The notes under the pieces were generated by a model. It did no database searches, was not told where the DNA came from, and worked only from the letters and a program-made list of their open reading frames with translations. DNA of 45,956 nt from Streptomyces sp. CBMA123 (GTDB lineage Bacteria > Actinomycetota > Actinomycetes > Streptomycetales > Streptomycetaceae), in contig NZ_MECK01000434.1 of assembly GCF_014596465.1 (NCBI RefSeq), positions 1-45,956 of the forward strand, written 5' to 3'. A program made the position numbers and the translations under genes. Every line of letters begins with the position of its first letter. Position 1 is the stretch's first letter. Of the stretch, positions 1-8,138 are shown in pieces.

Positions 1-1
1 C

Positions 2-301
2 CCCTGGGGCCCGATCGGCGCGGTCGGCTACGAGCTGGGCACCGGCGTCCCGGTGGCCGGGCCGCTGAGCCCGCTGCGGCTGGTGCTGCGCGCCCCGCAC
101 CCGGTCAGCCGGCGGGACGCGCTGCAGCTGCGCCGGGCGCTGAGCAGGCTGCCGGTGCCGGTGCAGGCCGAGCTGGAGACCCGCTACGGCGCCGTCCAGC
201 TCGCCGAGTACGCGGCGGGGGTGCACACCTTCACCCTGCTGACGCCGTACGGGCCCCGGGAGGTCCACGATCCGTGGTTCCCCCGGGGCCCGTACGGGTA
301 G
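2..301 (+). CDS. C-terminal end of an unrecognised protein (partial)
   Basis: An open frame enters from the left edge and ends with TAG at 299-301, leaving about 99 residues. The residue sequence is Pro-, Leu- and Arg-rich and ends in the motif TPYGPREVHDPWFPRGPYG. I do not recognise a family. Seen: no membrane segment or catalytic motif. It converges on the phospholipase C gene with only six bases between the stop codons. The last 19 codons contain a perfect 16-bp inverted repeat (245-260 with 282-297), so coding sequence and terminator overlap. The start codon and most of the protein are outside the window. Confidence 0.6.
   Translation, partial: PWGPIGAVGYELGTGVPVAGPLSPLRLVLRAPHPVSRRDALQLRRALSRLPVPVQAELETRYGAVQLAEYAAGVHTFTLLTPYGPREVHDPWFPRGPYG
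245..297. terminator. Hairpin inside the 3' end of a coding region
   Basis: Arms 245-260 and 282-297 are perfectly complementary over 16 bp, and the 21-nt loop holds a further short self-complementary stretch. It lies between two convergent genes and has no T-run, as is common for GC-rich actinomycete terminators. It could serve both strands. Confidence 0.6.
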
Positions 302-307
302 GCGAGG

Positions 308-2383
308 TCAGCCGCTGACGCTGGGCGCGCCCGTCTCCAGGTGGCCGGTGAAGCGCTGCGACCAGGTGGCGTCGGCGTCCACCGTGACGGTGAAGTCGTA
401 CCAGCCGTTGTTGTAGGCGACCGCGTTGAAGAAGTCGCTGACGCTGCCGCCGGCCGGCACCTGGTACGTCCAGGGGCCGTCCGTGCGGTAGTTGCCGGAC
501 GTGATGGTGAAGGTCATCGAGGCGCTGCCGGTGTTGGCCAGCTTGAAGTAGACCGCCGGCTTGCCGGTGCCCGGCTCGACCGCGTACGAGGCGGTGACGG
601 CCGCGTTCTTGCCGGCCTTGGTGGCGTCGCCCTTGAAGCGGCGCAGGAAGCGGTTGGGGCCGACCACGGTGAGGTCGTAGGGGCCGCCGCCGAAGTTGGT
701 GCCGCAGTTGAAGAAGTCGCTGGTGCCGGCGCCCGGGTCGACGGTGTACTGCCAGGGGCCGCCGCCGCGGTAGGCGTTGGCGTAGGCGGCGAAGTGCGCG
801 GCCCGGGTGGCCACGGTGCCGCTGTTGTCCATCCTGATCCAGACCTTCATCACTCCGCCCGAGCCGAACTCCAGGTGGTCCAGGTTGGCGTTCGGCTGGT
901 ACGGCAGGGCACGGGCCGGGCGGGTGCCGGGCTCCTGCGCGGGCAGCGCGTTGTTGCTCGGCGCGGGGTTGGGCAGCGGGCCGCAGGTGGACAGGCCGAT
1001 GGTCTGCGAGGTGTCGGGCAGCGTGGGCATGCCGTACACCGGGTTGGCGAAGTCGAAGACCGAGGTGAGGTCGCCGCAGACCTGGCGGCGCCAGGCGCTG
1101 ATGTTGGGGCTGGTGGCGGGCTGCCCGAGGGCGGCCGTCCACACCTCCAGGAAGCGCAGCACCGAGGTGTGGTCGAAGGTCTCGGAGTTGACCCAGCCGC
1201 CGCGGGTCCACGGGGAGACGGCGATCAGCGGGACGCGGAAGCCGAGGCCGATGTTGGTGGAGTTGCAGAACTCGCCGGCGGTGCCGGCGGGGGCGGCCGG
1301 CGGCGGGACGTGGTCGAAGAAGCCGTCGTTCTCGTCGTAGTTGATCAGCAGGACGGTGGAGTTGAACACGTTGGGGTCCGCGTTCAGGGCGTCCATCACC
1401 AGGTGGACGAAGTGCGCGCCGTCCTCGGGGGTGGCGTAGGGGTGCTCGGAGGACTGCTGGTCGGCGACGATCCAGGAGACCTGCGGCAGGGTGCCGTTCT
1501 GCACGTCGGCCCGGATCGCGGCGGCGATGTCGTCCGGGGTCCGGCCGGTGACCTTGGGCACCGAGCCCATGCCCTTGACGGCCAGCGGGCTGCCGGCCGC
1601 GGCGCCGGTGAACTGGCTGAAGTAGGCGAGGGCGTTGTCGCCGAAGTTGTCGGCGGCGTTCTGGTAGACCTTCCAGCTGACGCCGGCGTTCTCCAGCGCC
1701 TCGGCGTAGGTCTGCCAGCGCAGGTTGGACTCGGAGCCGCCGTCGTAGGCCGGGCCGCCCGCGGTGCCGGCCGGGTCGATCGTCCCGCTCCAGTGGTAGG
1801 TGCGGTTGGGGCCGGTCGCGCTGAGCACCGAGCAGTGGTAGGCGTCGCAGATGGTCCAGTTGTCGGCCAGCGCGTAGTGGAACGGGATGTCGGCGCGCTG
1901 CAGGTAGCCGAGGGTGCGGACGGTGCCCTTGGCGGACACCCAGGAGTCCATCTTGCCGCCGTTCCAGGCCCGGTGCTGGTCGGACCAGGCGTGCGAGAGG
2001 TCGCCGTTGCACTGCGCCTGGGTCTCCGCGGAGCCGCTGTTGCCCGAGGGGTTGAAGGCCCACGGGTACTGGCGGGCGAACAGGCCGTTCGGCTGGTTGA
2101 AGACGCTGTAGCCGCCGGAGATCTGGATGGCGGCCTTGTCGGCGAAGCCCCGGACGCCCTTGAGGGTGCCGAAGTAGTGGTCGAAGCTCCGGTTCTCCTG
2201 CATCAGGATCACCACGTGCTGCACGTCGGTGATGGTGCCCGTGGTGCTGAGCGTGGTGCTGGCGGCGGTCGCGGCGGCGGCGCTCGGGGCGGCGGCGCCC
2301 ACGACGTCGGCGCCGGCCACCGCGAGGCCGGCCGCGGTGGCGCCGGACAGCGTGACGAACTTCCTACGACTCAACTCGGCCAT
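308..2383 (-). CDS. Phosphocholine-type phospholipase C, Tat-exported
   Basis: A 691-residue secreted phospholipase C of the phosphoesterase family that hydrolyses phosphatidylcholine-type lipids outside the cell. The N-terminus has a twin-arginine motif (SRRKF, residues 5-9) and an Ala-rich hydrophobic stretch, fitting Tat export. Catalytic-domain motifs are visible: ENRSFDHYFG near residue 63, a DQQSSEHP block and YDENDGFFDHV. The C-terminus carries two related beta-rich domains of the kind found at the end of these enzymes. I chose ATG 2383 because the Tat motif follows at once; a GTG at 2422 in frame would add 13 residues but falls inside a palindrome. It is probably monocistronic. A 14-bp palindrome 29-42 nt upstream suggests repressor control. 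Confidence 0.9.
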   Translation of the reverse strand: MAELSRRKFVTLSGATAAGLAVAGADVVGAAAPSAAAATAASTTLSTTGTITDVQHVVILMQENRSFDHYFGTLKGVRGFADKAAIQISGGYSVFNQPNGLFARQYPWAFNPSGNSGSAETQAQCNGDLSHAWSDQHRAWNGGKMDSWVSAKGTVRTLGYLQRADIPFHYALADNWTICDAYHCSVLSATGPNRTYHWSGTIDPAGTAGGPAYDGGSESNLRWQTYAEALENAGVSWKVYQNAADNFGDNALAYFSQFTGAAAGSPLAVKGMGSVPKVTGRTPDDIAAAIRADVQNGTLPQVSWIVADQQSSEHPYATPEDGAHFVHLVMDALNADPNVFNSTVLLINYDENDGFFDHVPPPAAPAGTAGEFCNSTNIGLGFRVPLIAVSPWTRGGWVNSETFDHTSVLRFLEVWTAALGQPATSPNISAWRRQVCGDLTSVFDFANPVYGMPTLPDTSQTIGLSTCGPLPNPAPSNNALPAQEPGTRPARALPYQPNANLDHLEFGSGGVMKVWIRMDNSGTVATRAAHFAAYANAYRGGGPWQYTVDPGAGTSDFFNCGTNFGGGPYDLTVVGPNRFLRRFKGDATKAGKNAAVTASYAVEPGTGKPAVYFKLANTGSASMTFTITSGNYRTDGPWTYQVPAGGSVSDFFNAVAYNNGWYDFTVTVDADATWSQRFTGHLETGAPSVSG

Positions 2384-2411
2384 CAGACCGGTCCGTCCCT
2401 TCACTGGCGAT

Positions 2412-2425
2412 GTTGTGTACACAAC
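2412..2425. promoter_or_regulatory. Perfect 14-bp palindrome upstream of phospholipase C
   Basis: The sequence GTTGTGTACACAAC is a perfect palindrome 29-42 nt before the phospholipase start. Its core fits the TNGTNNNACNA pattern of FadR-type GntR operators. The regulator is not identified, and no candidate regulator gene is adjacent. Confidence 0.5.
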
Positions 2426-2573
2426 TCGGGGCCATCGATCGCGGAGCAGTCTCCACCGCGGCCGCAGCGGCCACCAGATGCGCGCAGCAGGGTTGTCGGA
2501 CTGTTCGCCCGGGTGTCACCGAACGACGCCGGGCTGAACGCCCGGCTGATGCGACAAGGAGGAGGTGAACCGG

Positions 2574-3233
2574 TCAGCGGTCCTTGACCTCGATGCCCAG
2601 CGCCTGGGCGAACTGCGGCGCCAGCTCCAGCAGTTGGCTGGTGCTGATGACCGCCCCGCGCAGCCCCTGGTGACCGTCCGCCAGCCCGAGCCGGACGGCC
2701 CCGCGCAGATCGGTCTTGCTCAGGACGGCCCCGCGCAACCGGACCTCCTCCAGCGTCGAGCCGGGGAAGGACACCCCGGTCAGCTTCGCCTCGCCGAAGT
2801 CCACGTCGCGCAGCAGGCAGTCCTCGAACACGACGTCCCGCAGCACGGCCGACCGCAGGTTGACCGCCTCCAGCTTGCAGCCGCGGAACACCACCCGGCG
2901 CAGCGCGGCGCCGTACCCGGCGACCCCGGCCAGCACCCCGCCGACGAAGGCGCTGTCCTGCCACTCGGTGTCGCTCAGGTCGCAGGCCACCCAGCGGCCG
3001 GCCTGCACCCAGACCTCGTTGAACCGGGCCTGGCGCAGCTTGACCCCGCTGAACGCGACCCCGGTGAAGGCGCACTCCAGGAAGGCCGCCCCGGCGCCGG
3101 ACTCGTCGGTGTGCTCGCCGCCGTCGAAGTGCGCGGTGTCGTAGCGCTCGTCGCTGCGCAGCGGGCCGGTGTGCGGGCGCAGCAGGTCGGCGTACGGGAG
3201 GTCGGCGAGCTGCTCGGGGACGGAACGGGGCAT
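2574..3233 (-). CDS. Pentapeptide-repeat protein
   Basis: A 219-residue protein dominated by pentapeptide repeats of the A(D/N)LXX type (for example AFTGVAFSGVKLRQARF, and AVLRDVVFEDCLLRDVDF further on). Such repeats fold into a right-handed quadrilateral beta-helix. Some relatives mimic DNA and protect gyrase (Qnr, MfpA), but most have no known role, and nothing here shows a gyrase link. There is no signal peptide or membrane segment, so it is probably cytosolic. I chose ATG 3233 because the repeat domain follows closely and a GAAAGG box lies upstream; an in-frame start at 3287 would add an 18-residue Arg/Pro-rich tail. Confidence 0.82.
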   Translation of the reverse strand: MPRSVPEQLADLPYADLLRPHTGPLRSDERYDTAHFDGGEHTDESGAGAAFLECAFTGVAFSGVKLRQARFNEVWVQAGRWVACDLSDTEWQDSAFVGGVLAGVAGYGAALRRVVFRGCKLEAVNLRSAVLRDVVFEDCLLRDVDFGEAKLTGVSFPGSTLEEVRLRGAVLSKTDLRGAVRLGLADGHQGLRGAVISTSQLLELAPQFAQALGIEVKDR

Positions 3234-3362
3234 GGCGGCGGCGCCTTTCGGATCGGGGGCGAACGGGTCTCGCCCGCATGCTCGCACGCGCCACCGACAG
3301 TTCCGTCCGCACGGACCGCTGCCCCGCCGGCCCCGCCGCCCCCGCCGTCGGCTCGGCGGCGA

Positions 3363-3414
3363 CGCCCCGGCCCGGCCCGGCCCGGCCGACGGCGGACGCG
3401 GCCGGGCCGGGGCG
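3363..3414 (-). terminator. Hairpin after the first snapalysin gene
   Basis: Arms 3363-3376 and 3401-3414 are complementary over 14 bp, and the loop contains additional CCGG repeats able to pair internally. It lies 22 nt past the stop of the snapalysin gene at 3436. Confidence 0.5.
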
Positions 3415-3435
3415 CTCAGCGGGTGCCCGGGCGGA

Positions 3436-4059
3436 TCAGCCGCGCGCCCAGAGCGAGTTGACCCGGCTGCGCTCGGTGCTGTTGGGGTACGGGTTGGTGC
3501 AGGAGGTGCCGGGGCCGCCGCCCGACATCAGCTCGCTGCACGGGCCGGAGTAGTGGTCCGGCAGGCCGAGCACGTGCCCGGTCTCGTGGGCCGTCACCCG
3601 GACCGAGTTGTACTGCCGGTTCTGCTGGTAGTCGAGGAAGACGTAGCCGCGCCCGTGCCCGTCGGTGCTGGCGTACGAGCCGCGGCTGTCGTTGCCCTCG
3701 TAGTAGCGGAAGTCGGCGGCCGAGCCGGCCTGCAGCCTGACGTTGCTGACCGAGCCGTTCCAGATCTGCGCGGCACTGGCGATCTGGTTGCGGAAGGTCG
3801 GGGCGGAGCTGGCGTCGTAGGTGACCACGACGGTGGCCAGGGCCGGGTTGGCGGCCTGCTTGGCCTTGGCGGAGGCCATCACGGCCTGGAAGAACGCCTG
3901 GTTGTTCGCCGTCTCCTCGGCCGAACCGGCGTACGTCGAGGCGGTGTAGCCCTGCACCGCCGGGGCGGCGGGGGCCGCGGCGGCCGCGGTGGTGGGCAGC
4001 ACGGCGAGGCCCGCCGCGAGGGCGAGGCCGAGGGTCGCGGACAGCACGGATCGCTTCAT
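3436..4059 (-). CDS. Snapalysin-family secreted zinc protease, copy 1
   Basis: A 207-residue secreted small neutral protease of the snapalysin (M7) family, which cleaves proteins outside the cell. Residues 1-28 form a Sec signal peptide (MKRSVLSA, then an Ala/Leu core ending in an Ala run), followed by a short propeptide. The zinc site is [11 protein letters not shown]: two His and the Asp bind zinc and the Glu is catalytic. The downstream SELMSGG supplies the Met-turn typical of metzincins. A GGAGC ribosome site lies seven bases before ATG. It is a close paralogue of the gene at 4394-5029, and both share a 27-bp upstream element, which implies co-regulation by the LysR gene at 5299. Confidence 0.9.
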   Translation of the reverse strand: MKRSVLSATLGLALAAGLAVLPTTAAAAAPAAPAVQGYTASTYAGSAEETANNQAFFQAVMASAKAKQAANPALATVVVTYDASSAPTFRNQIASAAQIWNGSVSNVRLQAGSAADFRYYEGNDSRGSYASTDGHGRGYVFLDYQQNRQYNSVRVTAHETGHVLGLPDHYSGPCSELMSGGGPGTSCTNPYPNSTERSRVNSLWARG

Positions 4060-4190
4060 GTGGGGGCTCCTGAAGGGGTCCTGGAGGCAGGGGGGCTCCG
4101 GTCCTTGGCGCCGTGCCGGGTTGGGGGCCGGCTTGGGGGACGCCTGGCGACCGGGTGTCCCCAGAGCTTCGGGCAGCCCTGCGGCCGGGC

Positions 4191-4217
4191 GGATGATGTC
4201 AACCCGCGATAGCCCGG
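4191..4217. promoter_or_regulatory. Shared snapalysin upstream element, copy 1
   Basis: Twenty-seven bases are identical to 5174-5200. Both copies sit about 130-145 nt before a snapalysin start codon and read TTGACA on the minus strand in their centre. The similarity extends more weakly down to about 4155 (5138 in the other copy). A LysR-activator site is the most likely reading, because the LysR gene is adjacent. Confidence 0.6.
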
Positions 4218-4332
4218 TCCAATACCCCTGTGCCCCGCCGGATTTCGGTCGCCTTTTACTCGTCTTGACCCAGCCATGCCCCTGGCATTCCGTTCCGGGG
4301 GCGGCTAGGCTCCCGGACGGGGAAGTACCCGT

Positions 4333-4370
4333 GCGGTGGCCCGCCCGTTTCCGGCCGGGCGGGCCACCGC
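4333..4370 (-). terminator. Perfect 15-bp hairpin after the second snapalysin gene
   Basis: Arms 4333-4347 and 4356-4370 pair without mismatch around an 8-nt loop. The hairpin starts 23 nt past the stop of the gene ending at 4394. Confidence 0.7.
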
Positions 4371-4393
4371 GCCCGATTCACCTGCCGGGCACG

Positions 4394-5029
4394 TCAGTTG
4401 GCCGTTGCCACGCCGTTCGCCCAGAGTGCGTCGACCTGTGCGCTCTCGTTGGCGTCGGGGTGCGCGTTGGTGCAGGACGGGCCGGGGCCGTGGCCCGACA
4501 TCAGTTCACTGCACGGCCCCGAGTAGTCGTCGGGCAGGCCCAGTACGTGCCCGGTCTCGTGGGCCACGATCCGCAGCGAGTAGTACTCCTGGGCCTGCTG
4601 GTGGTCGATGAAGATGTAGCCGTGCCCGTGTCCGTCGGTGCTGGCGTACGATCCGCTGCCGTCGCCCTCGGTGTACGAGAAGTCGCCGGTGCCGCTGGTC
4701 TCCTGGAGCTGGACGTTGTGCACCGAACTGTTCCAGATCTGCGCGGCGTTGGCGATGTCGCCGGCGAAGGAGGGGGCGTTGGTGGTGTCGTAGGTGACGG
4801 TGACGGACTGCAGCCACGGGTCGGCGGCCCGCCTGGCCTCGGCGGAGGCCATCACGGCCCGGAAGAACGCCTGGTTGTTCGCCGTCTCCTCGGCCGAGCC
4901 GGCGTACGTCGAGGCGGTGTGGCCGGGTGCGGCCGGGGCGGTGGGTGCGGCGACGGCGGCGGTGGGCAGGGCCACGAGCGTGGCGGCGAGGCCCAGACCG
5001 AGGGTCGCGGACAGCACGGATCGCTTCAT
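4394..5029 (-). CDS. Snapalysin-family secreted zinc protease, copy 2
   Basis: A 211-residue paralogue of the protease at 3436-4059. The signal peptide ([16 protein letters not shown]) is almost identical, as is the block [18 protein letters not shown] at the start of the mature part. The zinc motif [11 protein letters not shown] and Met-turn SELMSGH are intact. The acidic middle region ([16 protein letters not shown]) is diverged, so the copies may differ in substrate or stability. It is separated from copy 1 by its own terminator and from the LysR gene by a divergent promoter region that carries the second 27-bp element. In known Streptomyces snapalysin loci a divergent LysR activator drives the protease. 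Here copy 2 holds that ancestral position and copy 1 looks like a tandem duplication including the promoter. Confidence 0.9.
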   Translation of the reverse strand: MKRSVLSATLGLGLAATLVALPTAAVAAPTAPAAPGHTASTYAGSAEETANNQAFFRAVMASAEARRAADPWLQSVTVTYDTTNAPSFAGDIANAAQIWNSSVHNVQLQETSGTGDFSYTEGDGSGSYASTDGHGHGYIFIDHQQAQEYYSLRIVAHETGHVLGLPDDYSGPCSELMSGHGPGPSCTNAHPDANESAQVDALWANGVATAN

Positions 5030-5173
5030 GTGGGGGCTCCGAGTTCACGGTGCGCCGGTCCGCCGGGGCCGGTGGGGGCCGGTGGGGGCGGCTGCGGCGC
5101 GCGGTGGGGGCCGTCCCGGCCGGGGCCGGGGCGGTGTGGTGTCCCCGAGCTTCGACCCGTCCGGGCCCGTCGC

Positions 5174-5200
5174 GGATGATGTCAACCCGCGATAGCCCGG
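5174..5200. promoter_or_regulatory. Shared snapalysin upstream element, copy 2
   Basis: Identical to 4191-4217. This copy sits between the divergent snapalysin (start 5029) and LysR (start 5299) genes, where a LysR activator normally binds to control both its target and itself. Confidence 0.65.
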
Positions 5201-5262
5201 CCGCCTACCGGTGGGTATCCGCCGTGCGTGCCGTCGGCCTGCCTTGACTCTCTGTCATGTCC

Positions 5263-5292
5263 TTGGCGATACGGCTCGATGACGTCTATGCT
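5263..5292 (+). promoter_or_regulatory. Probable leaderless promoter of the LysR gene
   Basis: A -35-like TTGGCG (5263-5268) and a -10-like TATGCT (5287-5292) are separated by 18 bp. The -10 ends six bases before the GTG at 5299, so transcription would begin at or next to the start codon. No ribosome site precedes that GTG. Confidence 0.5.
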
Positions 5293-5298
5293 CCCGTC

Positions 5299-6273
5299 GT
5301 GGAGCTCGACGTGAGACACCTCCGGGTGCTGTGCGCGATCGCCGACACCGGCAGCCTCCGCAAGGCCGCGCTCCAACTCGGCATGACCCAGCCCTCCCTC
5401 ACCACCCAGCTGCACCGGATAGAACGGGCCATCGGCGGGACCCTGTTCACCCGCGAGCAGACCGGAAGCCGGCCCACCGCGCTCGGCCACTCGGTGCTGT
5501 CCCGGGCCCGGCCGGTGATCAGCGAGATGGCCGCCCTGGTCGCCGCCGCCCGCCAGGAAGCCCGGGACACCACCGGGCCCGACCGGCAACGACGGCTGCG
5601 GATCGGCAGCGTCGGCAGCCGGGCCGTCGCCGCCTGGCTGCGCCGGGTGCACGAGCGGCTGCCGGACACCGACACCACCATCCACGTCGACATCTCCGCC
5701 AGCGCCCTGCTGCGGATGGTCGCCGCCGACCAACTGGACGTGGCCTTCGTCTACGAGAGCGAGGGCTTCCCGCTGCGGGTGCCGCCGGACGCCGAGCACC
5801 GGGTGCTGATGGCCCGCGAGCCGCAGTTCGTCGCGCTCGCCGCCGGGCACCCGGCCGCCGCCCGCCCGGTCGTCCACCTGGCCGACCTCGCCGAGGACAC
5901 CTGGATGGTCGACCCGACCGCCGACCACGAGTACGCCGCGATGCGCCGGGTCTTCAGCGAGGCCGGGCTCAACCCCCGGGTGGTGCAGGTGCGGGACAAC
6001 ACCACCGCCGCCGAACTGGTCGCCTCCGGCGAGGCCGTCCGCCCCTGCCAGCCGACCTCGCTGCCCGGGCCCGGCACGGTGGTCCGCCCGGTGCACGGGG
6101 ACCCGTTGGCCGTCCGGCTGCTGTTCACCTGGCGCCCCCGGGTGCTCAGCCCGCCCGCCCTGGACGCGCTCTACGGCGAACTGCGCGCCGCCTACCTGGA
6201 CCTGGCCAAGGTCAACCCGGCCTACCTGGCCTGGCTGGCGCGGCACGAACCGGTGCTGCTGGGGCGCCTCTGA
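5299..6273 (+). CDS. LysR-family regulator, probable snapalysin activator
   Basis: A 324-residue LysR-type transcription factor. The N-terminal winged helix-turn-helix is clear (LRVLCAIADTGSLRKAALQL then MTQPSLTTQLHRIERAIGG). The rest is the periplasmic-binding-protein-like effector domain. I chose GTG 5299 because family members start just before the first helix and because a -10 box sits immediately upstream; an ATG at 5257 would add 14 residues. It is divergent from the snapalysin gene at 4394-5029, the arrangement seen at other Streptomyces snapalysin loci where the LysR protein activates the protease gene. The 27-bp element repeated before both protease genes is its likely binding site. 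The inducer is unknown. Confidence 0.87.
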   Translation: MELDVRHLRVLCAIADTGSLRKAALQLGMTQPSLTTQLHRIERAIGGTLFTREQTGSRPTALGHSVLSRARPVISEMAALVAAARQEARDTTGPDRQRRLRIGSVGSRAVAAWLRRVHERLPDTDTTIHVDISASALLRMVAADQLDVAFVYESEGFPLRVPPDAEHRVLMAREPQFVALAAGHPAAARPVVHLADLAEDTWMVDPTADHEYAAMRRVFSEAGLNPRVVQVRDNTTAAELVASGEAVRPCQPTSLPGPGTVVRPVHGDPLAVRLLFTWRPRVLSPPALDALYGELRAAYLDLAKVNPAYLAWLARHEPVLLGRL

Positions 6274-6293
6274 GCGGGGCCCACATCCGACGG

Positions 6294-6370
6294 CCGCCCG
6301 GCCGGGCTCACACCCGCCGCCCGCCGAGCGAGGGTCACGGCCGGCAACCGCCCGGCCGGGTTCACCCCCG
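6294..6370. repeat. Imperfect direct repeat between LysR and LtrA genes
   Basis: A 23-bp unit at 6294-6316 recurs at 6348-6370 with three differences. The second copy overlaps the last codons of the LtrA gene. The CCGGCCGG core can also fold back, so it may help terminate the two convergent genes. Confidence 0.5.
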
Positions 6371-7567
6371 GCGGCCCTCCCGGCTGTGGATCAGCACGCC
6401 CACCGCGATCATCAGCGCGCAGACCAGGCCCGCCGCCGGCACCCCGGACCCGCCCAGCGCGGTGCAGGCCAGCACCAGCGCCGCCCCGACCGGCGCCACC
6501 GACTGGGCGACCAGGCCGCGCTTGGTGTGCCGGGAGTGCAGGTACCAGACGGTGACCAGGTAGACCGCGGTCGGCACGGTGACCGTCGCGGCGGCGGCCA
6601 CCTCGGAGATCTCCGCCTTGTGCACCGCCGACTCCACCGCCACCTCCAGCCCGGCGCCGATCGCCGCCGCCGAGCCGAACACCAGGTAGTGCCCGTAACC
6701 CCAGGCGAAGGCCTGCCGGTTGGAGCGCAGGTGGTCGTGGACGGGCCGGGCGAAGTAGATCCACCAGGCCGCGAAGCAGATCAGCAGCCCGCCGGCCGCC
6801 ACCGGCACCAGCCGGCCCAGCTCCTCGTGCTCATCCACCGCCGACTGCACCGCCACCGTCGCGGCGGCCACCGTCTCGCCGAGCACGATCAGGGTGAACA
6901 GCCCGTACCGCTCGGCGATGTGGTGCGGGTGCCAGGAGGTCTGCATCCGCAGCTCGGCGACCACCGGCACGGCCAGCTCGCACAGCACCCCGACCGGGAT
7001 GACCACCGGCCGGGCGGCGTCCGGCAGGAAGAGCAGCACCGTCCAGCCGACCTGGCAGATCGTGATCCCCACCGCGTACCGCAGCGCGACCCTGCGCGCC
7101 TCGCCCTGCTCGCTGGCCGCCGCGCGCAGCCACTGGGTGACCATCGCCAGCCGCATCACCACGTAGCCGGTGATCGCCAGCCGCAGGTCCTGGGTGGCGA
7201 ACAGCCTCGGCACCCCGGCGGCCAGGATCAGCACGCCGGCGATCTGCACCAGCGTGGTGATCCGGTACGGCACGTCGTCGCAGTCGTACGCGGAGGCGAA
7301 CCAGGTGAAGTTCATCCAGGCCCACCAGATGGCGAAGAAGGCGAGGGCGTAGCCGCGCAGGCCCTCGCCGTAGTGCCCGGCCGCCAGGGAGTGGGCGAGT
7401 TCGCGGCCGGCCTGGCCGACCGCGACCACGAAGCAGAGGTCGAAGAAGAGTTCCAGCGGGGTGGCGACCCGGTGCGACTCGTCGCGGGCGCGCGGGACCA
7501 TCCGGCGCACCGGGGGCGGGTCGACGTGGTGCGCTCGGGGTGCCGCGGCGGCGGGTTCACTGGACAT
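6362..7567 (-). CDS. LtrA-family multi-pass membrane protein, copy 1
   Basis: A 401-residue integral membrane protein of the low-temperature-requirement A (LtrA) family, with about ten hydrophobic segments. Family hallmarks are ELFFDLCFVVAVGQ near the N-terminus, IWWAWMNFTWFASAYDCDD, and HIAERYGLFTLIVLGETV. The biochemical function of the family is not established; the name comes from a Listeria cold-growth phenotype. I chose ATG 7567 because a GGAG box sits upstream. The in-frame extension to 7795 consists of Arg/Cys-rich sequence encoded by a tandem DNA repeat and is unlikely to be translated. A second, more distant LtrA protein is encoded at 37501-38661. Confidence 0.87.
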   Translation of the reverse strand: MSSEPAAAAPRAHHVDPPPVRRMVPRARDESHRVATPLELFFDLCFVVAVGQAGRELAHSLAAGHYGEGLRGYALAFFAIWWAWMNFTWFASAYDCDDVPYRITTLVQIAGVLILAAGVPRLFATQDLRLAITGYVVMRLAMVTQWLRAAASEQGEARRVALRYAVGITICQVGWTVLLFLPDAARPVVIPVGVLCELAVPVVAELRMQTSWHPHHIAERYGLFTLIVLGETVAAATVAVQSAVDEHEELGRLVPVAAGGLLICFAAWWIYFARPVHDHLRSNRQAFAWGYGHYLVFGSAAAIGAGLEVAVESAVHKAEISEVAAAATVTVPTAVYLVTVWYLHSRHTKRGLVAQSVAPVGAALVLACTALGGSGVPAAGLVCALMIAVGVLIHSREGRRG

Positions 7568-7703
7568 CGGTGCTGCTCCGGGGGTCGGGAGGGGCGGACG
7601 GGGCCCGGGAGGGCCGCCGTCCCGCGCATCCTGGCAGCGGCCCGGGCCCTGCGCACGCACCGGCGCGGCGCGCGCGGCGCCGGGCTCGGAGGGGTGCGCG
7701 CAC

Positions 7704-7763
7704 CACCGGTTCGCGCACCGATCCGCGCACCGGTTCGCCCACCGATCCGCGCACCGATCCGCA
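7704..7763. repeat. Five 12-bp tandem repeats upstream of LtrA
   Basis: Five consecutive 12-mers of the form CACCGATCCGCG or CACCGGTTCGCG fill 7704-7763, alternating between the two variants at first. They start 137 nt upstream of the LtrA start codon. Confidence 0.8.
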
Positions 7764-8138
7764 CCCGTGCGACAACTCCGTTCGAACCCGGGCACGATGC
7801 CCCTTTATGCCCCTTTTCTCCTTGCCGTCAGCGAGAGTTGACGCCTCGGTGCGCGAAGTGGGTGACAGCGCGGCGGGTTTCCGGGCGCGCCCCGCGCGCT
7901 GCACCGCGCCCGGCCCGGCGGCCCCGCTAGATTCGTCCCCGGTTGGAAGCGAGCGCGGGCCCCCTGCGGGGCCCCACGACACGGGCGGCCTGCGGGCAAC
8001 GCGGAAGGTCAAGGCCGGTGGCAGGACAGCGGGGGCGGCGGAGCCGACCCACCCGTGTCCGCACCACCGGCCTCGTGATCACCGCGCTGCTCGCCAGCGC
8101 CTGCCGTGCGGTCGCCCTCGCCGCCTCGGCGGCCCGGG
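7764..8138. other. Intergenic stretch with a possible orphan signal peptide
   Basis: No complete gene is visible here. On the plus strand, GTG 8018 follows a GGAAGG box at 8003-8008 and opens an Arg-rich then hydrophobic stretch ending LLASAC, like the start of a lipoprotein. The frame then runs antisense into the binding-protein gene, so it may be a remnant or chance. Confidence 0.3.

Noticed and set aside
231..2063. 610-codon minus-strand frame overlapping the phospholipase gene
   Set aside because: Arg/Pro-rich out-of-frame translation of the same GC-rich gene.
2500..2573. PHO box upstream of the phospholipase gene
   Set aside because: GTTCACC-, GTTCAGC- and GTTCGG-like words occur but not at 11-base spacing, so the pattern is not met.
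341..2587. 748-codon plus-strand open frame opposite the phospholipase gene
   Set aside because: It is the antisense shadow of a well-supported gene, with Gly/Val/Arg-rich content and no domain.
6359..6370. Single GTTCACCCCCG as a PHO box
   Set aside because: It is one unit inside a longer 23-bp repeat, within coding sequence, without an adjoining second 11-mer.
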